Source: Neckera pumila
Taxonomy: Eukaryota > Streptophyta > Bryopsida > Hypnales > Neckeraceae
Direction of reading: 5' to 3'
DNA: 64,000 bases
Assembly: GCA_963969595.1 (NCBI GenBank)
Contig: OZ018412.1
Coordinates: 1,118,501 to 1,182,500 of the forward strand
Position numbers and translations under genes: made by a program. The notes under the pieces were generated by a model. That model was not told the DNA's origin. It ran no database searches and saw nothing but the letters and a program-made list of their open reading frames with translations. The stretch's first letter is position 1; every line of letters begins with the position of its first letter. Of this stretch, positions 24,501 through 36,830 are shown piece by piece.

Positions 24501-26680
24501 GCTTGGCTTCCAACGTAGATTGCCACGTTCCGTAGTGAAGGTTTTATAATCGTGGTAAATTTTTATAACTTGGCAAAATTCAAAGCCCTTAACACTAAAA
24601 GCTGTCCAGACCGTCCGTTCGTCTGCTCCGGTTTGCCCATTCGTCTAGTGACCTTGGACAATGTTACAATCCTGGCTGTATGATAGCCTTCTCAGAATTG
24701 GATCACACGATAAGATTAAAATTGACTATAACACATTAATGCTTCACTAGACCCTCCGTTGAAGCTATGTATGTCAGCTGTTAGAGGAAGCACCGAGAAT
24801 GTGCTTATCCTAGTGACAAGGATAAATTAATCAATGACTTGATCCTGGAGGGCGAGGCAGTCGCTCAGATGTGCAAGGAGGGTAAGGATGATTCTCTACG
24901 ATTCAATGATGTGGAGTTGGAATACTCAAATCCTTTAGTTGATAAGCAACTTGTGGACTACGAGAAAAAAGACGACATGGATGACCAAAAAAAACTGACA
25001 GGAACATCAACAACTCTTAAGCTGCCATGTGATAGATGCATAGATTCTTTGGTTTCCATCATCCTGCCATTCTTTATTGGGAGCTCTTATTTGTATTCAT
25101 TCTGGTTGATAAGATGGAGTGACCAATTTGTGATTGTGTAGCGCGGACGATCAACTCGTATTTGACTGGACTTTGTAGCATAGTGTAGATTTAATTGTCC
25201 TCATCGTTTCCACTTGTATGAATTAGTGAGTGGCTTGATAGAAAAAAAATTTGGCGGATGTATTATGATACATTTTGCTTGGATATAATATATGAAAATC
25301 ATATATTTTAATCGACTATTGTCTAATGAATTGGTATTGTCAATGTTTTTTGTCCAGCCAAAAATGTAACAAGCGTGCACCATCCGCTGGCTCTCAAACA
25401 GTTCCTTAAAGGAGGAATCCTACAGTCGCATAGTGGAATATAATGCTTTGCCCCACTTTTTGGCTCACGTGATTCCGCATTCAAATAGATAACTACATCT
25501 CTCTGGTGCTTTGCTTTGATCAAGTGGTATTGATCGGAGGGTCACAAAGACAGTCTAGCATTGGAGGGTCGTTGCAAGAATGACTTACTGTTATTGTTCC
25601 ACTTTGGCCGTTTTCAGCCATTTTTTGGGGGGTACTATAAAAATAGAAAAACATTTTCTTTTAAATATAAAAAATATGAGAAATGTATACACCTATAAGA
25701 AGAAGGTATCCTATGAAGGAAAAGCAAAAAAAATTCTCTAAATAGGAGAACTAGAAAAGTGTAGAATCGCAAGAAAATACATACTTTGACCTTTTTATTT
25801 GTAAAAAATAGGAAAAATAATTTAAACCCTCCCCCTAAAAAATGCCATTTGGGAAGACTTCATGGTAAAGAGATTTCACCAAAAAAATGATCTTGAAACT
25901 ATCTTCAATGTTCAAAATTGCGTGTGCAAGGGAGCCCTCTTTGCATAGATGTAGAGGATATAAAATAAAATATTTTTTAATGCCCCTTGGTAGAAACATG
26001 ACTTCCTACTATAGAAATAGACCATAGAAATTTCAGCTCCAAATGATGAAATTTGGGGATTCCTTATATAGTGAAAACTCCTAAAATTCAAAAGTAACGT
26101 GACATATTCGTTTAAACAATTTTTGAATTTTTTTGAAAAATATGAGATATGATTAAACTCAAAAGAAGAATCTACAATGGAAATTTCAAGTTCATGCAAG
26201 TCATGAACTTGAAAAGTTATTACAAAAAGAAGTTTTGGCACTCCTTTTGTGACAATGTTTCAATACCGGTCTTTCTTGCAATCACCTTGGATGTGTCCTT
26301 GTTTGTTACCAGATAAAGAACGAAGTGGTTAAATGTCGTGCTAGACTTGAATGGGATTATATATGGGTGCATGGGTGAGTTGTTATTATCTAAGGGTATA
26401 AGGACGTACAATTAGGGTTGTCATACTGAACAAGCTGCCCGCTTGCTCGCCCGTCCGGTTGAGATTCCGCCCATCCAATGTAGACAACATATAGTTGACT
26501 TTATGTGAAGTTAAAAAAAAGTCGACGTGGAGTTACCTTGGACACACCTTAATACTATTAATTGCACATAGTATTAAGCTGTGACAAAATAGTACTAAGG
26601 TATGATAAAATTCTAAAACTCGTCCGAACCGTCCGTCCATCCGGGACATCTGATGACCCTGGAACGCCCAATGTGACAAT
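24501..26680. other. intergenic DNA with decayed element pieces
   Basis: A CCGTCCGTTCGTCTG-type segment near 24610-24700 resembles another near 26620-26690, including a shared ACAATCCTG, suggesting fragments of one element family. The + frame 24839-25141 (100 codons) is acidic and unrecognised. The rest is AT-rich. Confidence 0.4.
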
Positions 26681-27379
26681 CCTGCGTACAATGTCAAGGA
26701 CAACATCTTTTCCGCTAAATTCCCAACTGTTGTGGGGACAAAGGCCGTGTTTGTTTGCCCTGGTCTTTGGAGATTCCTAGCAGAGATCTTCCAATTTGCA
26801 AATTGTGTTGTAGTATAGAGCTTGATGGTGAAGAAAACTGCGAAGCCCATAGCCGAATTCCTTTTGGGAGGCTCAAAGGAACCTTTTGACATTCTAGGAC
26901 AAGAACAATGTGGGAAGATTGAAACGCCTCGGAGGAAATTCCTCTGCCATCTTAGAGACACGTACAAGCTCTTGTACCTAAAGGTGCTGGCCAACCACTT
27001 GTTCTTGGATCCTAGTAATGGCATATCTTTTAGCAAAGACAACACTATTCTCATTGACGACTCACCAGAGAAGAGTTTGTGCATTAAGAACAGGAATGTA
27101 GTATTCCTCCAACAGTGGGATCATAAATCTCCTAGTGATAATTTTCTTATGGCAAGCTTGGCCCCTTGCCTTTGTCGAATGCAAAAGGATTGTAATCCAG
27201 GGCGCTTACGGCAATATGTAGAGGCCAATCGTATCGGTGTAAAATTGATGACAAAATTGAATTACTTAATGTCGGATATTAGGAAAGGAATGAGAGAATT
27301 GGTTGCCAACGTTTGGTTGCATTACAAATTACCCAAGATTAAATTAATTATTGAGCCTGAGGCATGTAGGAAATAGGAA
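26681..27379 (+). pseudogene. FCP1/NIF-type (HAD) phosphatase fragment with an internal stop
   Basis: One continuous frame reads through a block that resembles the C-terminal two thirds of FCP1-homology (NLI-interacting factor) phosphatases of the HAD superfamily, which remove phosphate from Ser in proteins such as the RNA polymerase II tail. Seen in order: GLWRFLAEIFQFANCVVV, a TAG at 26816-26818, SLMVKKTAKPIAEFL, then DNTILIDDSPEKSL, the family's DDSP motif, and a DNFLMASLAPCL segment. Where the stop falls the family usually has Trp of a W-S-S motif, so TGG to TAG is the simple explanation. The catalytic motif I (DxDxT) is not in this frame. From 26825 an uninterrupted ORF of about 183 codons remains. 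It is either a decayed gene or a fragment captured by a transposon. Confidence 0.6.
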
Positions 27380-30300
27380 ACTTGATGTTCTGTCTTTGGA
27401 CCAAAACAAATGTTTCCAAGTATAATTTTGTAATTGTTTTTGGTTTTACTTTGTCAAATTTTTAATTGCCGATTATAAAGCTTGGCCAGTTTCTGGTTTT
27501 AATATAACCTCTTCTTTTATTGACTCTTCTTCAACTGCTGTCACTTTATTTTTATTGGATTACCGCGAGTCAAGGATATTGTGTGCCTCATTTTTATATA
27601 CTCTTATTCATTCAGAGTAATGGATTGGTTTTGTGCTTTGTAACCAAGCACAAGCTAACCAAGAGTCTGCGTTCTGGATCGGAGAAGTCCCTATCAAGAA
27701 TGTTTGAATCAGGTGGAGTAAGCTACTTTTAGCACCCCATTCAAGACTTTATGTGATGTGTTCTGCCGTGGATGCAACATCAAAAGCCATCAATTTCTCC
27801 AAGGGGAATGTTGAGGAAGGTGTTGTTGACAACCCTCCAAGTCAAAGACCAGTGAGGACCCCAATTTGCTCGCCATCCCTATTGAAGTGAGCAGAGTCTA
27901 CACCAAGTGAAGTGCGGTTGTATTTGCCTACAAAACGTAACCAAATTACTTCCAATAGAAAATTCTATAGACATGTTGAAGAAGGTGCAGAGGGACAACA
28001 AGTCGATGATGAAGTTCCATCAAACCCTGGATTAGCGCATACACCTGTCCAAGGCACAAACCGTCAAAAAGATAACACATTGGCTGTTGGAACTAAGAAG
28101 GGTCAATTCAATTTGGGTAGTGCAAGTCAGATCTCTTGCCTCTTAGATGTTGGGTCTCTTTCTCAGCAATTTGTTAATGGCAGATCTACGCAATCGGGTA
28201 ATAGTAGCTTCTGACGTAGGATTCTTTGTGCTGGATTCTCACTTGGAAATAGACACGCGTACAGAAACAGTGTCAGCCAATTGGGGCTCCTCAAGTTCCT
28301 TTGAACTTAGAGATTCTTCCAAGAAGTTCAAAACGGCAGGCGAATTACAATGAATCACTCTCGATGGAGGCATGCAGTGCGTTTAGCATTGGAAGTAGGC
28401 CACAGGAGAATTCTCAATATGAGGACATTATGAGAGGGTGGGCAAAGATGAAAGGAGCAGAGGCGGCAAAGGAGTCTTCAAAACCCTAAACTATAGTTCA
28501 ACTAGTGATTCTTGTGTATCCTAATACAAAAAATATTTTTTTACTATTAATAGAATAGTAAATTATATACAAAAAACAATAAATAGAGTGCTCCATATGC
28601 CTTGAGGGAGTACATTTTAGTGTAAACGGCCATCAAATCAATCTAGATTTCATTTCCTTAGAAGTGAAATGTATACACAGAGTGACATATATTGTTTAAT
28701 ATGTATATCAATTCTAAAGTAAATTGATGGTTTTGAAAGGTTGCCCAATTTTGAAAATATTACTTACTTTGTGTCTCTTATGTGAAATTCTGGTTCAATT
28801 TTGGCATGTCTTTATTTTTTATTGTCTTTCATTATTGTATGGCTTTCGAAATGTCATATGCTTTGTGGATTCTCATGTATAGGTCTATTTTTAATTTGTA
28901 GTTTTCTGATATATCAGTTATAAGATTGCCTATATTTAGCCTTTCTTTCAATAACTTATCTTTGAAGTGAAGGGCAAATAAGTCAACATTTGACCAGTTT
29001 GTCCCATTTTAATGAATATGGCTTTTGAAGAGAGAATTCTACATCTGGCATAGGCTAGAATGCCTTATATCAAAATAGTTTTTTGGGGGGGTAAAAAAGC
29101 ATTATTCATCTTTTTATAACTTTTTATCTTCCAAAACTATATGTTTTTGCCTATAAAGTTGATCATCCAAAATTTTTATAATCTAAAAATCCAACAATCA
29201 ACATTTTCCACAATTAATTTTATGCATATTAGACAAAGTGGTCTTTACTTTTGTACAATTAAAACTAAAAATTTTAAGCACATATATGTGCCAAAAAAAA
29301 TCAAAGTAGGGCAATTCACTAGAAAAGTTCATTGAAAAATTGAGAGCCATTGATTTAAGAAAATAAAATAAAATCCTCCCCCACCCCAATGCCGTTGATT
29401 TTGAAAAAACAACTTTGGATACAGATGCAAATATTATACGGATACATATATGGTACAGGTGTATTATGAGTACAGATACAAGATATGGATACGGGTAAAG
29501 CATATCAAATGCCACCTCCATCCCCAGTGGAGTACAGGGGTACAAAAAGAATTTCATTTCATTTAATTGTTTTTAAATTAAATTAAATTAAGTTTAAATA
29601 GAGGGATGAAAAAAATTCGATTTAGTTTAATTTTCTTTTGAACTCATTGTGACAATTTGTCACACAATGACAATGACAATGAGCTCAAAAGACACAAAAT
29701 GACACAATCAACTCACAATTATTTGGATTTCAAATTTACATACAAAGTTAACACAGATATTAAACACTTCTAATTAGAAAACATAGTAATAAATTAGCGC
29801 ATACACAAATATAATCACAAACATCCTAAACACCACCAATTTGAATTCACCTTTATAATCTACTATACAATTGATATTTGAAATTGGTATTTGATTTCAA
29901 GGCAACAAAATCACAAAACCAAATACGTCCAACCAGGCTGAATTCTCATGCTCATTTTGGAAGTTGGTGAAAAACAACTTGGATTCCCAATCTTAACCCC
30001 TAAAGGATCGGCATGCAATTTTTGGCTATAGAAAATTTTTGGGTAGGTACGTGTGACTAGAGATTTTCATAATTTAGGCTGAAATTTTAACTGAAGGTGG
30101 ACGCAAGGAATATCTTTCATATGCACTAATTTCATGACATTTGGAAATGCAAATTAAAAGTTATGGCCTAATATATTACACCTTACCCTTTTGGAGAGCT
30201 GAAATTTTCCCGAATGGTCATGGAACTTTAGGGGTTTACTTAACCTTAAAGCTCTCCGACATCCATATTTTGGACAATAATAGAAGGCTTCAATACATTG

Positions 30301-31042
30301 TTTCGTCCAACTAACTTCTCATTCATCCAATGTAATACTTGAATCTAGAAAAGGCAACCTTCTTTAATGACCAAATTCATGAAATTCTAGTAAATGATTT
30401 TTCTATACAAAAATATGAGCAAAAATTTGCAAAAACTCAGAAATGGATTGAGATGTTTAGGGGTTCAATATCCAAATCGGCACATATCACACACATTGGA
30501 AAATAAACCAAAACTGCCAAATTGTTCAGACTAACTAAGCTCTAATAGTAGACCAATTTGGAAAACAATACCATTTACTTTACTGAATTGGAACCACAAT
30601 GCCAACTTGCGATCATAACAAAGCAAAAGCCTAATTGGAGATTCTAAAGTCTACACTCACCACATATACATTTGATTGCATTTCCCAAAACATTCGTTTG
30701 CGTCCCCACAAACTTAGACACTTCCGTTTTCACTAATTATTGTTGCAAAATCTTCTCCTTTGCCTAGCTCCAATTCAACCCATAATTCACTTTTTTTGTG
30801 CTCTGACATAGATTTGTTTGTCAATCCAAACTTGTACTGCTGTAGTTGGAGTTCCTCGGATTCCAAACGTCTCAATCACGCACATCACCAATTACGATTT
30901 GACGTGCACATTCAAAGAAGTGCATCACATACATCAACTCCAAATTCTCCAGGCTAAAAAGGACTCATTTTTTCACCAACCAATTTTTCAGTTTTCAAAA
31001 TCTAATTGGCTAATTCCCCTAAAATTTTAACATACATTCTAC
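27380..31042. other. AT-rich intergenic DNA with decayed ORFs
   Basis: Frames at 27912-28214, 28147-28353 and 28301-28489 (all +) are in different phases and may be parts of one broken reading frame following the phosphatase fragment; I do not recognise them. A degenerate GGATACAGATAC-type minisatellite lies at about 29411-29500, and a short foldback (TTTTGAACTCATTGT with ACAATGAGCTCAAAA) at 29635-29690. From 29700 to 31042 I see nothing but AT-rich sequence. Confidence 0.5.
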
Positions 31043-32218
31043 GGGTTCTTTTGCACTTGCTCTTAGGAAGTTGCAGTCCTAGGGAGTTGATGTGGTCAAC
31101 AAACGGCAACTGCTGGTGACACTACCGCGGAAAATTTCCAGGGACCCTTCCAAAGCGGAAGAGTTTACTGTGGAGGTTGCGTAATAACAAAGCATTCAGA
31201 TGTGACGTGTATTGTTGGGTAATGGCTGTTAAATTAGGGTTTCCATTGTACGCTGTCATACTAGAGAGCAAGTTTTACGGCGGAAGCAAGCCTTTGTTCA
31301 AGTGACTTCACTTGTGGATGCCGTAGCCGACCAAAAGTGCCCTCTTTTTGTAGCTGCTAAGTAGTAGCAACAGTAGGCTCAAGCGATTCCGTTTTGAATT
31401 GCAAGTACACGATTTGGGTGATGCTGTTGCGCACCGCAAGGTTGCTGCACACAAAAGGAGGCAAAAGCGGAACGGAGGAGGCCAACATTGAGTAGACATA
31501 GTCTTGGCTCACTGTGTAAAGGAAAGCGGCTTCCACTTTGAAGACGTACAGAGGGCATGTCGACGACTTGAAGATTGCAGCCGCATTTCGGGAGACGGCC
31601 GATGAGGTATGTCAAGATTTTCCTCTTCTACTCAATGTACACTACGATCCTTTTCTCTTGGAAGATAATGTTACGTCTGTATGAATAGGGCAGACGTTGG
31701 TGCTATGGAAGGTACACTTCCTTCGCTGTACAACTCAGTCGTACCTGCGTTGGCCATGGCCTCTTGTAATTTTTACAATCCATGTTCATATGGCCACCTA
31801 CATTGGGCCTCCCTGGTCCCAATCGCTATTGGGGCTTGTTATTTCATAGTTTCTATACTCACGTTTTCATTTTGTTGTTGTTGTTCACAGATATTGGGAA
31901 GATCTCCAGACTCCTGCAGTTATGGAATCTCTAATGGAGCCCCTGAACCTCGTCTCCATGGCCTCCATTCTGTTGCTGATGTTATTAAATACGCATCGAA
32001 TGCTGTCCCTAACCACTTCCACTGACGACGACAACAAAGATAGTGTGACCGACTATCCACTGGGCCAACTGCAGTGGGACAATGCAACGTTGTCAATGGA
32101 TGCAGCCACTCAGGCCACTCTATTTTACCTTCGCCTGTACAACACTTTGGTTGTTATTGACGACGACCTTGGATTCTCGGTGAAACCAAGGTTCACCACT
32201 TGATTCACTTGTTTTCTC

Positions 32219-33175
32219 ATGCAGAAGTATAACAATGCTTGGTGGATCTAGATGTTCCGTCTCATTAAGCGCTCCGTCCTTACTTTGGTCCAATTGCTTG
32301 CTCCAGATGTCATGAGGAAGGACACTCAGTATCGGCTAGGTGTTCTCGTGACTGTGCGCATAGCCTGCACGCTTTTCAAACTCAGTCATGGGGCTAGTCT
32401 TTTAACATGTAGTGAATTCTTTGCCGTTGGCCGCAACACTAAATCCATCATGCTTTAATAGGTTGTGCGCGCCATCAATGTGGTTCTGCAAGAAAAAATT
32501 TCATGACCATTCAGTGACGCTGTGCCAGAAATAGATGGTGACTTCTAGGACCTCTTTGGTCTACCTTGTGTTCTTGGTGCAATAGACGGCACGCACATTG
32601 GGATCGCTAAACCCTGTATTAGAACTTTTGATTACTTCTACTTCAAAACTGGAAGCTACACAATGAATTGTCAAGCAGTGGTTGACAACTCAAAGCAATT
32701 TCTGGACCTGTACGTGGGCATGCCGGGATCAACTAATGACTCAAGAATGCTACAACGCTCCACTCTATACCATTGAGGCCAGCGCAACGCTTTGTGGGAT
32801 GGCATGCATAACTTCAAAGGTTTCTCTCCATATTTACTTGGCGATGGAGATTATCCTTTGCTGCCTTGGTTGATGGTGCCTCATCGACATCACGAGCAAG
32901 TTCTAGTTGCTGATCGTCTTTTCAACCGTAGACTCAGCAGAGGACGTGCTGTGGTTGAAAACGCCTTTGCACTGCTGAAGATGTCTTTCCGAGAATTACA
33001 TCACAGGTGTGATTTGCATGTCACTTTTGTTATAGATGTCGTCCTCTGCTGCGCCATTCTGCATAATGTGCTCCTCAAGCAATTTCATGAAGAAGTGGAG
33101 CAACTTCTAGACATTCTCCGCTTTGAAGATGAGCACCGCCAAGGCGCCATCCCTGCCGCCGGTGACTACATTTAG
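32219..33175 (+). pseudogene. PIF/Harbinger DDE transposase with five in-frame stops
   Basis: HARBI1-like endonuclease that would cut and paste the element. A single frame runs from an N-terminal helical region (MFRLIKRSVLTLVQLL) to a TAG at 33173. The catalytic triad is visible: Asp in GAIDGTHI (32585-32587), Asp in QAVVDN (32684-32686) and Glu in VVENAFALLK (32957-32959), followed by the family's AILHN motif. Stops sit at 32456 (TAA), 32459 (TAG), 32504 (TGA), 32546 (TAG) and 32774 (TGA), with no frameshift seen. TAG and TGA stops can arise from CAG and CGA by C-to-T change, consistent with decay of methylated DNA, although this is inference. Confidence 0.85.
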
Positions 33176-33377
33176 GAGGACAGGCTTCTAGAGAATGACC
33201 ACGCGCATGGGGAAAGGAAGCGAACGGAGTTGGGAGTTTTCTTTGCCATCCACAGGTTGCCGCCGATGTAAGTGTTTGCCCATGTCGATAGTAGGATGTT
33301 GGTGTAGCTGTCTCGCTCGTTTTATACTTATTGTCCCTCTTGTTGATGATAACTGCTCATCTGAGCTACACTTCTTT

Positions 33378-33909
33378 CACTACAAGAGAATGGGGTATTT
33401 TAAGTGAGTTTTTAAGTATAGCATTATATGAGATTCGAGGGTCTTGAAGGCCCCCGAGTTCCCCTGCTGTCTGTTGCGTTCCCAAATTGCGGGAACGTAG
33501 CAGCAATAGCTGCTTGACGTGGCACAGCGACTGCCACGACATTTTTTGAAAAAAAATTAAAAAAAAAATTTTTTTTTGCTTAAAATGATATTTTGGTAAA
33601 AATAATTTTTTTTTTCTTTTTTTTTTTGAAAAAAAAAATTTTGACATACCCGTACCGGCGTTCATTGAATCTGGATAGATCAGGGAGCGGACCTGAAACG
33701 GCCCTCCAAGACCTCCAAATATCATCTAATGTCCTAGATATAAGACTTTAAGTAATGACCTTTAAGGCAATTTTTAGCAAAATTTTACTAGAAACACATG
33801 TGCTCCTAGTAAAATTTTGTTGAAAATTGCCTTAAAGGTCATTACTTAAAATCTTATGTCTAGAACTATACTTAAAATCTCACTTAAAACACCCCATTCT
33901 CTTGTAGTG
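33378..33909. mobile_element. hairpin MITE with CACTA ends, split by a second MITE
   Basis: The outer ends are a 43-44 bp inverted repeat starting CACTACAAGAGAATGGGGT. Removing 33422-33731 rejoins the left arm to 33732 onward, giving a near-perfect hairpin of about 220 bp centred near 33798. The left arm ends AAGTATAG at 33421 and resumes TCCTAGATATAAG at 33732, matching the right arm read inverted (AAGTATAG followed by TTCTAGACATAAG). Flanking triplets TTT and TCT are nearly equal. It sits inside the Harbinger element, between its two genes. Confidence 0.8.
33422..33731. mobile_element. foldback MITE inserted into the hairpin MITE
   Basis: A second copy of the family at 18835-19122: diverged CATTATATGAGATTCGAGG at the left and its inverted counterpart CCTCCAAATATCATCTAATG at the right, with the same interior blocks including CGTGGCA/TGCCACG, long A/T tracts and GTACCGG near the right. 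It interrupts one arm of the enclosing hairpin, so it inserted last. Confidence 0.75.
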
Positions 33910-35532
33910 TCTCTATTTCTATTGTGAACCTATTCTTCCTATCCTCGGCTTTACAATACCACTTAGCGGACTACATGAATGCTGCCTACGTGGCTTGTTC
34001 TTTGTAAATATGCACGCGTGCATTTCTTAATGAAAAATCTATTTCCTCCTATTAACATTCCAAGGTTCCACCTTCCACGCGTCACATTTCTTTAAGTACG
34101 CTACCTAAATTCAATGCAATCAAAGTTGGACATATAGGTCAGTCGAAACAGTCGTCAAATGAGAGATCTTGCTGTTTGTGTGGTACCCTTACTCCTAGTC
34201 CTATTGTTCTCAGTAGACCGTCACTGAAAATATTGATGAAGATTATATGCACTTCTATTTTGAAGTATGCATGGGTTTGGAGGGGTGAGACGTCCCCCAT
34301 CTGTGTTCTTCAGTTCTACAGATTCACGGAACATGGTTTTTTGTAACTGCTACTACGAAGAAGCGGACCGACAGGGGTACAAGTCGCTTCACATCCTGGA
34401 GGGCATATTCTTCTATGTAGTTGAGGAATCTTGGCCTTCAGTTCTGATTATACACTCTAGGTGCGGTCTCCGTGATTATCAACAGCAATGTACCTCGTCT
34501 ATAATGGAAATCTTGTAGAACAGCAAGAGTAGCATACAACCTTTCTACGATGGGAGGGTACATTGCCTGCTTATGACCATGTCATAAAAAATTCTCTCTC
34601 TCATGCAGTCAGGAGTCGTTCACTTGCTCCCTTACCAGCACTTGGAAAACGCTGTTCAATCCCGTGTAGACCGATCCTTCCATTCTTGTTCTTACCTCTC
34701 TGTACATTGCAAGAATGATTCATCAATGGGGGAGCCCAGAAGACTAGAATTTGTAGAGTCCTCTACTTGGATTATGTGACATGCATTAAGTGTCATTTGT
34801 ATCGACGTGAATTCTGATATAGTTGAAGGAGGAGTTCTACCTTCAGATCAAATAGGCTGGTCCGATGGCCACCGAAGCTGCGACTTCCATGTCATTGTCA
34901 ACTTCTTGAATAACTTCAATAAGAGGAAACCATGTCGCTGTCTGCACAAGCGAGTGCTTCTTCACGTGAGGTCCAAACTTGCCACCTCCATTTTCGGAAT
35001 GCATGTCGTCTGCAATGTGAATCACGATCATTGTCAATTTGGTTCTGAAATGAACAAATGAATGTGTTCAATGGTTCGCTCCGAACAAACTCACAGATGC
35101 GGAGGATATGTGGACCAGCTCCATTGGAGTTCATGTCATCGTCGAACGTTGGCGCCTCAAACAACATAGAAATTGGCCATGCAATCTTCATGTGAAGCGG
35201 TATGGACAATAAATGTCATGGAAGGGAACATTCTATTGAAATGAATATACTTTAGATAACAATGATACAAGAACAAAGAAACCATTACATTCAAAATGTC
35301 ATTTGCACTTGGTATGACTTCTCTATTTCATTGAAAATATTATAGTCTTCATACATGTACATTGTGTTCAGGTACATGGAGGAAACTGTGCGTCCTCTCA
35401 AAACCAAAAAACATACTAGAGTCGTGTAGAAGCCGAAGTATGATACGAAGGAAAGGGAAAATGTCTATCATCGTTAATGCGTCATCTTTCATAGACAATC
35501 CTAAGGCATTGGATTGCTTCCTCTTGGAGGAA
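33910..35532. other. Harbinger interior without a recognised gene
   Basis: Short frames only (for example 34267-34518 +, 83 codons). Nothing here matches a family I know. It is probably spacer between the two element genes. Confidence 0.5.
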
Positions 35533-36830
35533 TCACTGCATGTCCTCAGGATCAACGTCATTCCCTTCCTCGGTAGGAGCAGCAGTATTGTCATGTTGGA
35601 ACGTTGCTGCAAGGGTCGGGATACATGGAGACTCTTGGAGCTGTAAACCTGCATTGAGAACCGAGGAGAGGTGGGTTAGGCAGTGTACAACCTCGCCTTG
35701 CTTTTGGATCGATAATTTTACATTCTCAATCGCAAGTCGGGCATTTTCATGCAGCCGTTGATCACGCTCTTGCTGATAATCCATCTGCTCCGTGAAGAGT
35801 CATAGTTGGACGTTGATTTTTGATTTCTCTAGCTCCTGATTGGTATTGGACATGTCTTTCATTTTCAATGTCATGGCTTCTCCAGTGAACTTCATCGCCT
35901 CGACGATTACAAAGTGACCGGACAAGCTTTTGCGCTTCACGCCTGTGTTGCCGGGTCTTCATCGCAATGAGCCGTTTGAGGTGTCCGAAGAGCTCAGGCT
36001 GCTCAGCAGTTGCGTGGGCATGCCTAGCGGAATGGATGAATTTGCAATAGCGGAGGGGGAAGGAGTGTTCAGTGCGTGCGGGACTGCTATGAAGAACTTC
36101 AGTTTTGTACGGCTGACAGCGCCCACACTTGACTGAGTTGAGGCGCTTCCGTCCTCGCTATGAGCGACCCGTTTCCATAGCCGACTGCACAGTCATTGAC
36201 GTCATTGCTCTGCTCGTCTGGGTCTTCATCCTTGTTGTCCACGATAGGGGTGTTGTAATTTGTATCTTGATCAGACAAGACGTCGCGGCTATGCGGGGGC
36301 AAAATTGTCGGCCTGGTGCCGTATTACACGTTGATGTTAAAAAAAACATCTAGCGGGAAAGACCTGGGGAGGCCCTCTGCCTTTTGCTTCTCTGCAGTCA
36401 GACTCCAGTACACAGGTTCGTTATTTCCACTTCGAGCATAGAAGTCTGCTAGGCGTTTGTATTCCGGAATCAGTTGATTCTACTTTGTCTTGCATATTCA
36501 ACCGTCGTGCAGACAAGGAGACACGGCTGCTCGCATGACCTCTACACTAATTCAGTTCCCACTTGCTTGCATCAAGGACCATGAGTTCTCACCCATCCGT
36601 GCAGTCTAGTTCTTCAAGAAAGAGGTTGCGCTTCGCTTGGACTAGCAGAATGATCTTGTGCGCTGTCCAGTTGGGCCCTCTCCTTTCCTTCGCCGTTTTG
36701 GAGTCCCGAAGACCTTGACAGTGATGGGGTTAATAGCTGGCGACGCAACACCGAGAAGCACGTGGAATGGCTCAACTTGACTCCGGCACGCATTTGATAT
36801 AGGTTCTTCAAAAACGAGTTCATAGTCCAA
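35533..36830 (-). pseudogene. trihelix/Myb-like ORF of the Harbinger element, broken
   Basis: Second gene expected in Harbinger elements: a DNA-binding partner of the transposase. Read on the minus strand, pieces in several phases give RNLFLEELDCTDG, then YKRLADFYARSGNNEPVYWS with LTAEKQKAEGLPRSFPLDVF, the pattern of plant trihelix (Myb/SANT-like) proteins in which a W-S-L-T segment precedes a LPxSF motif. An acidic linker follows (36099-36302), then a coiled-coil-like tail rich in Glu, Gln and Arg (35533-35784). Stops and frame changes separate the pieces. Assignment rests on motif order, context and strand rather than an intact frame. Confidence 0.55.
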
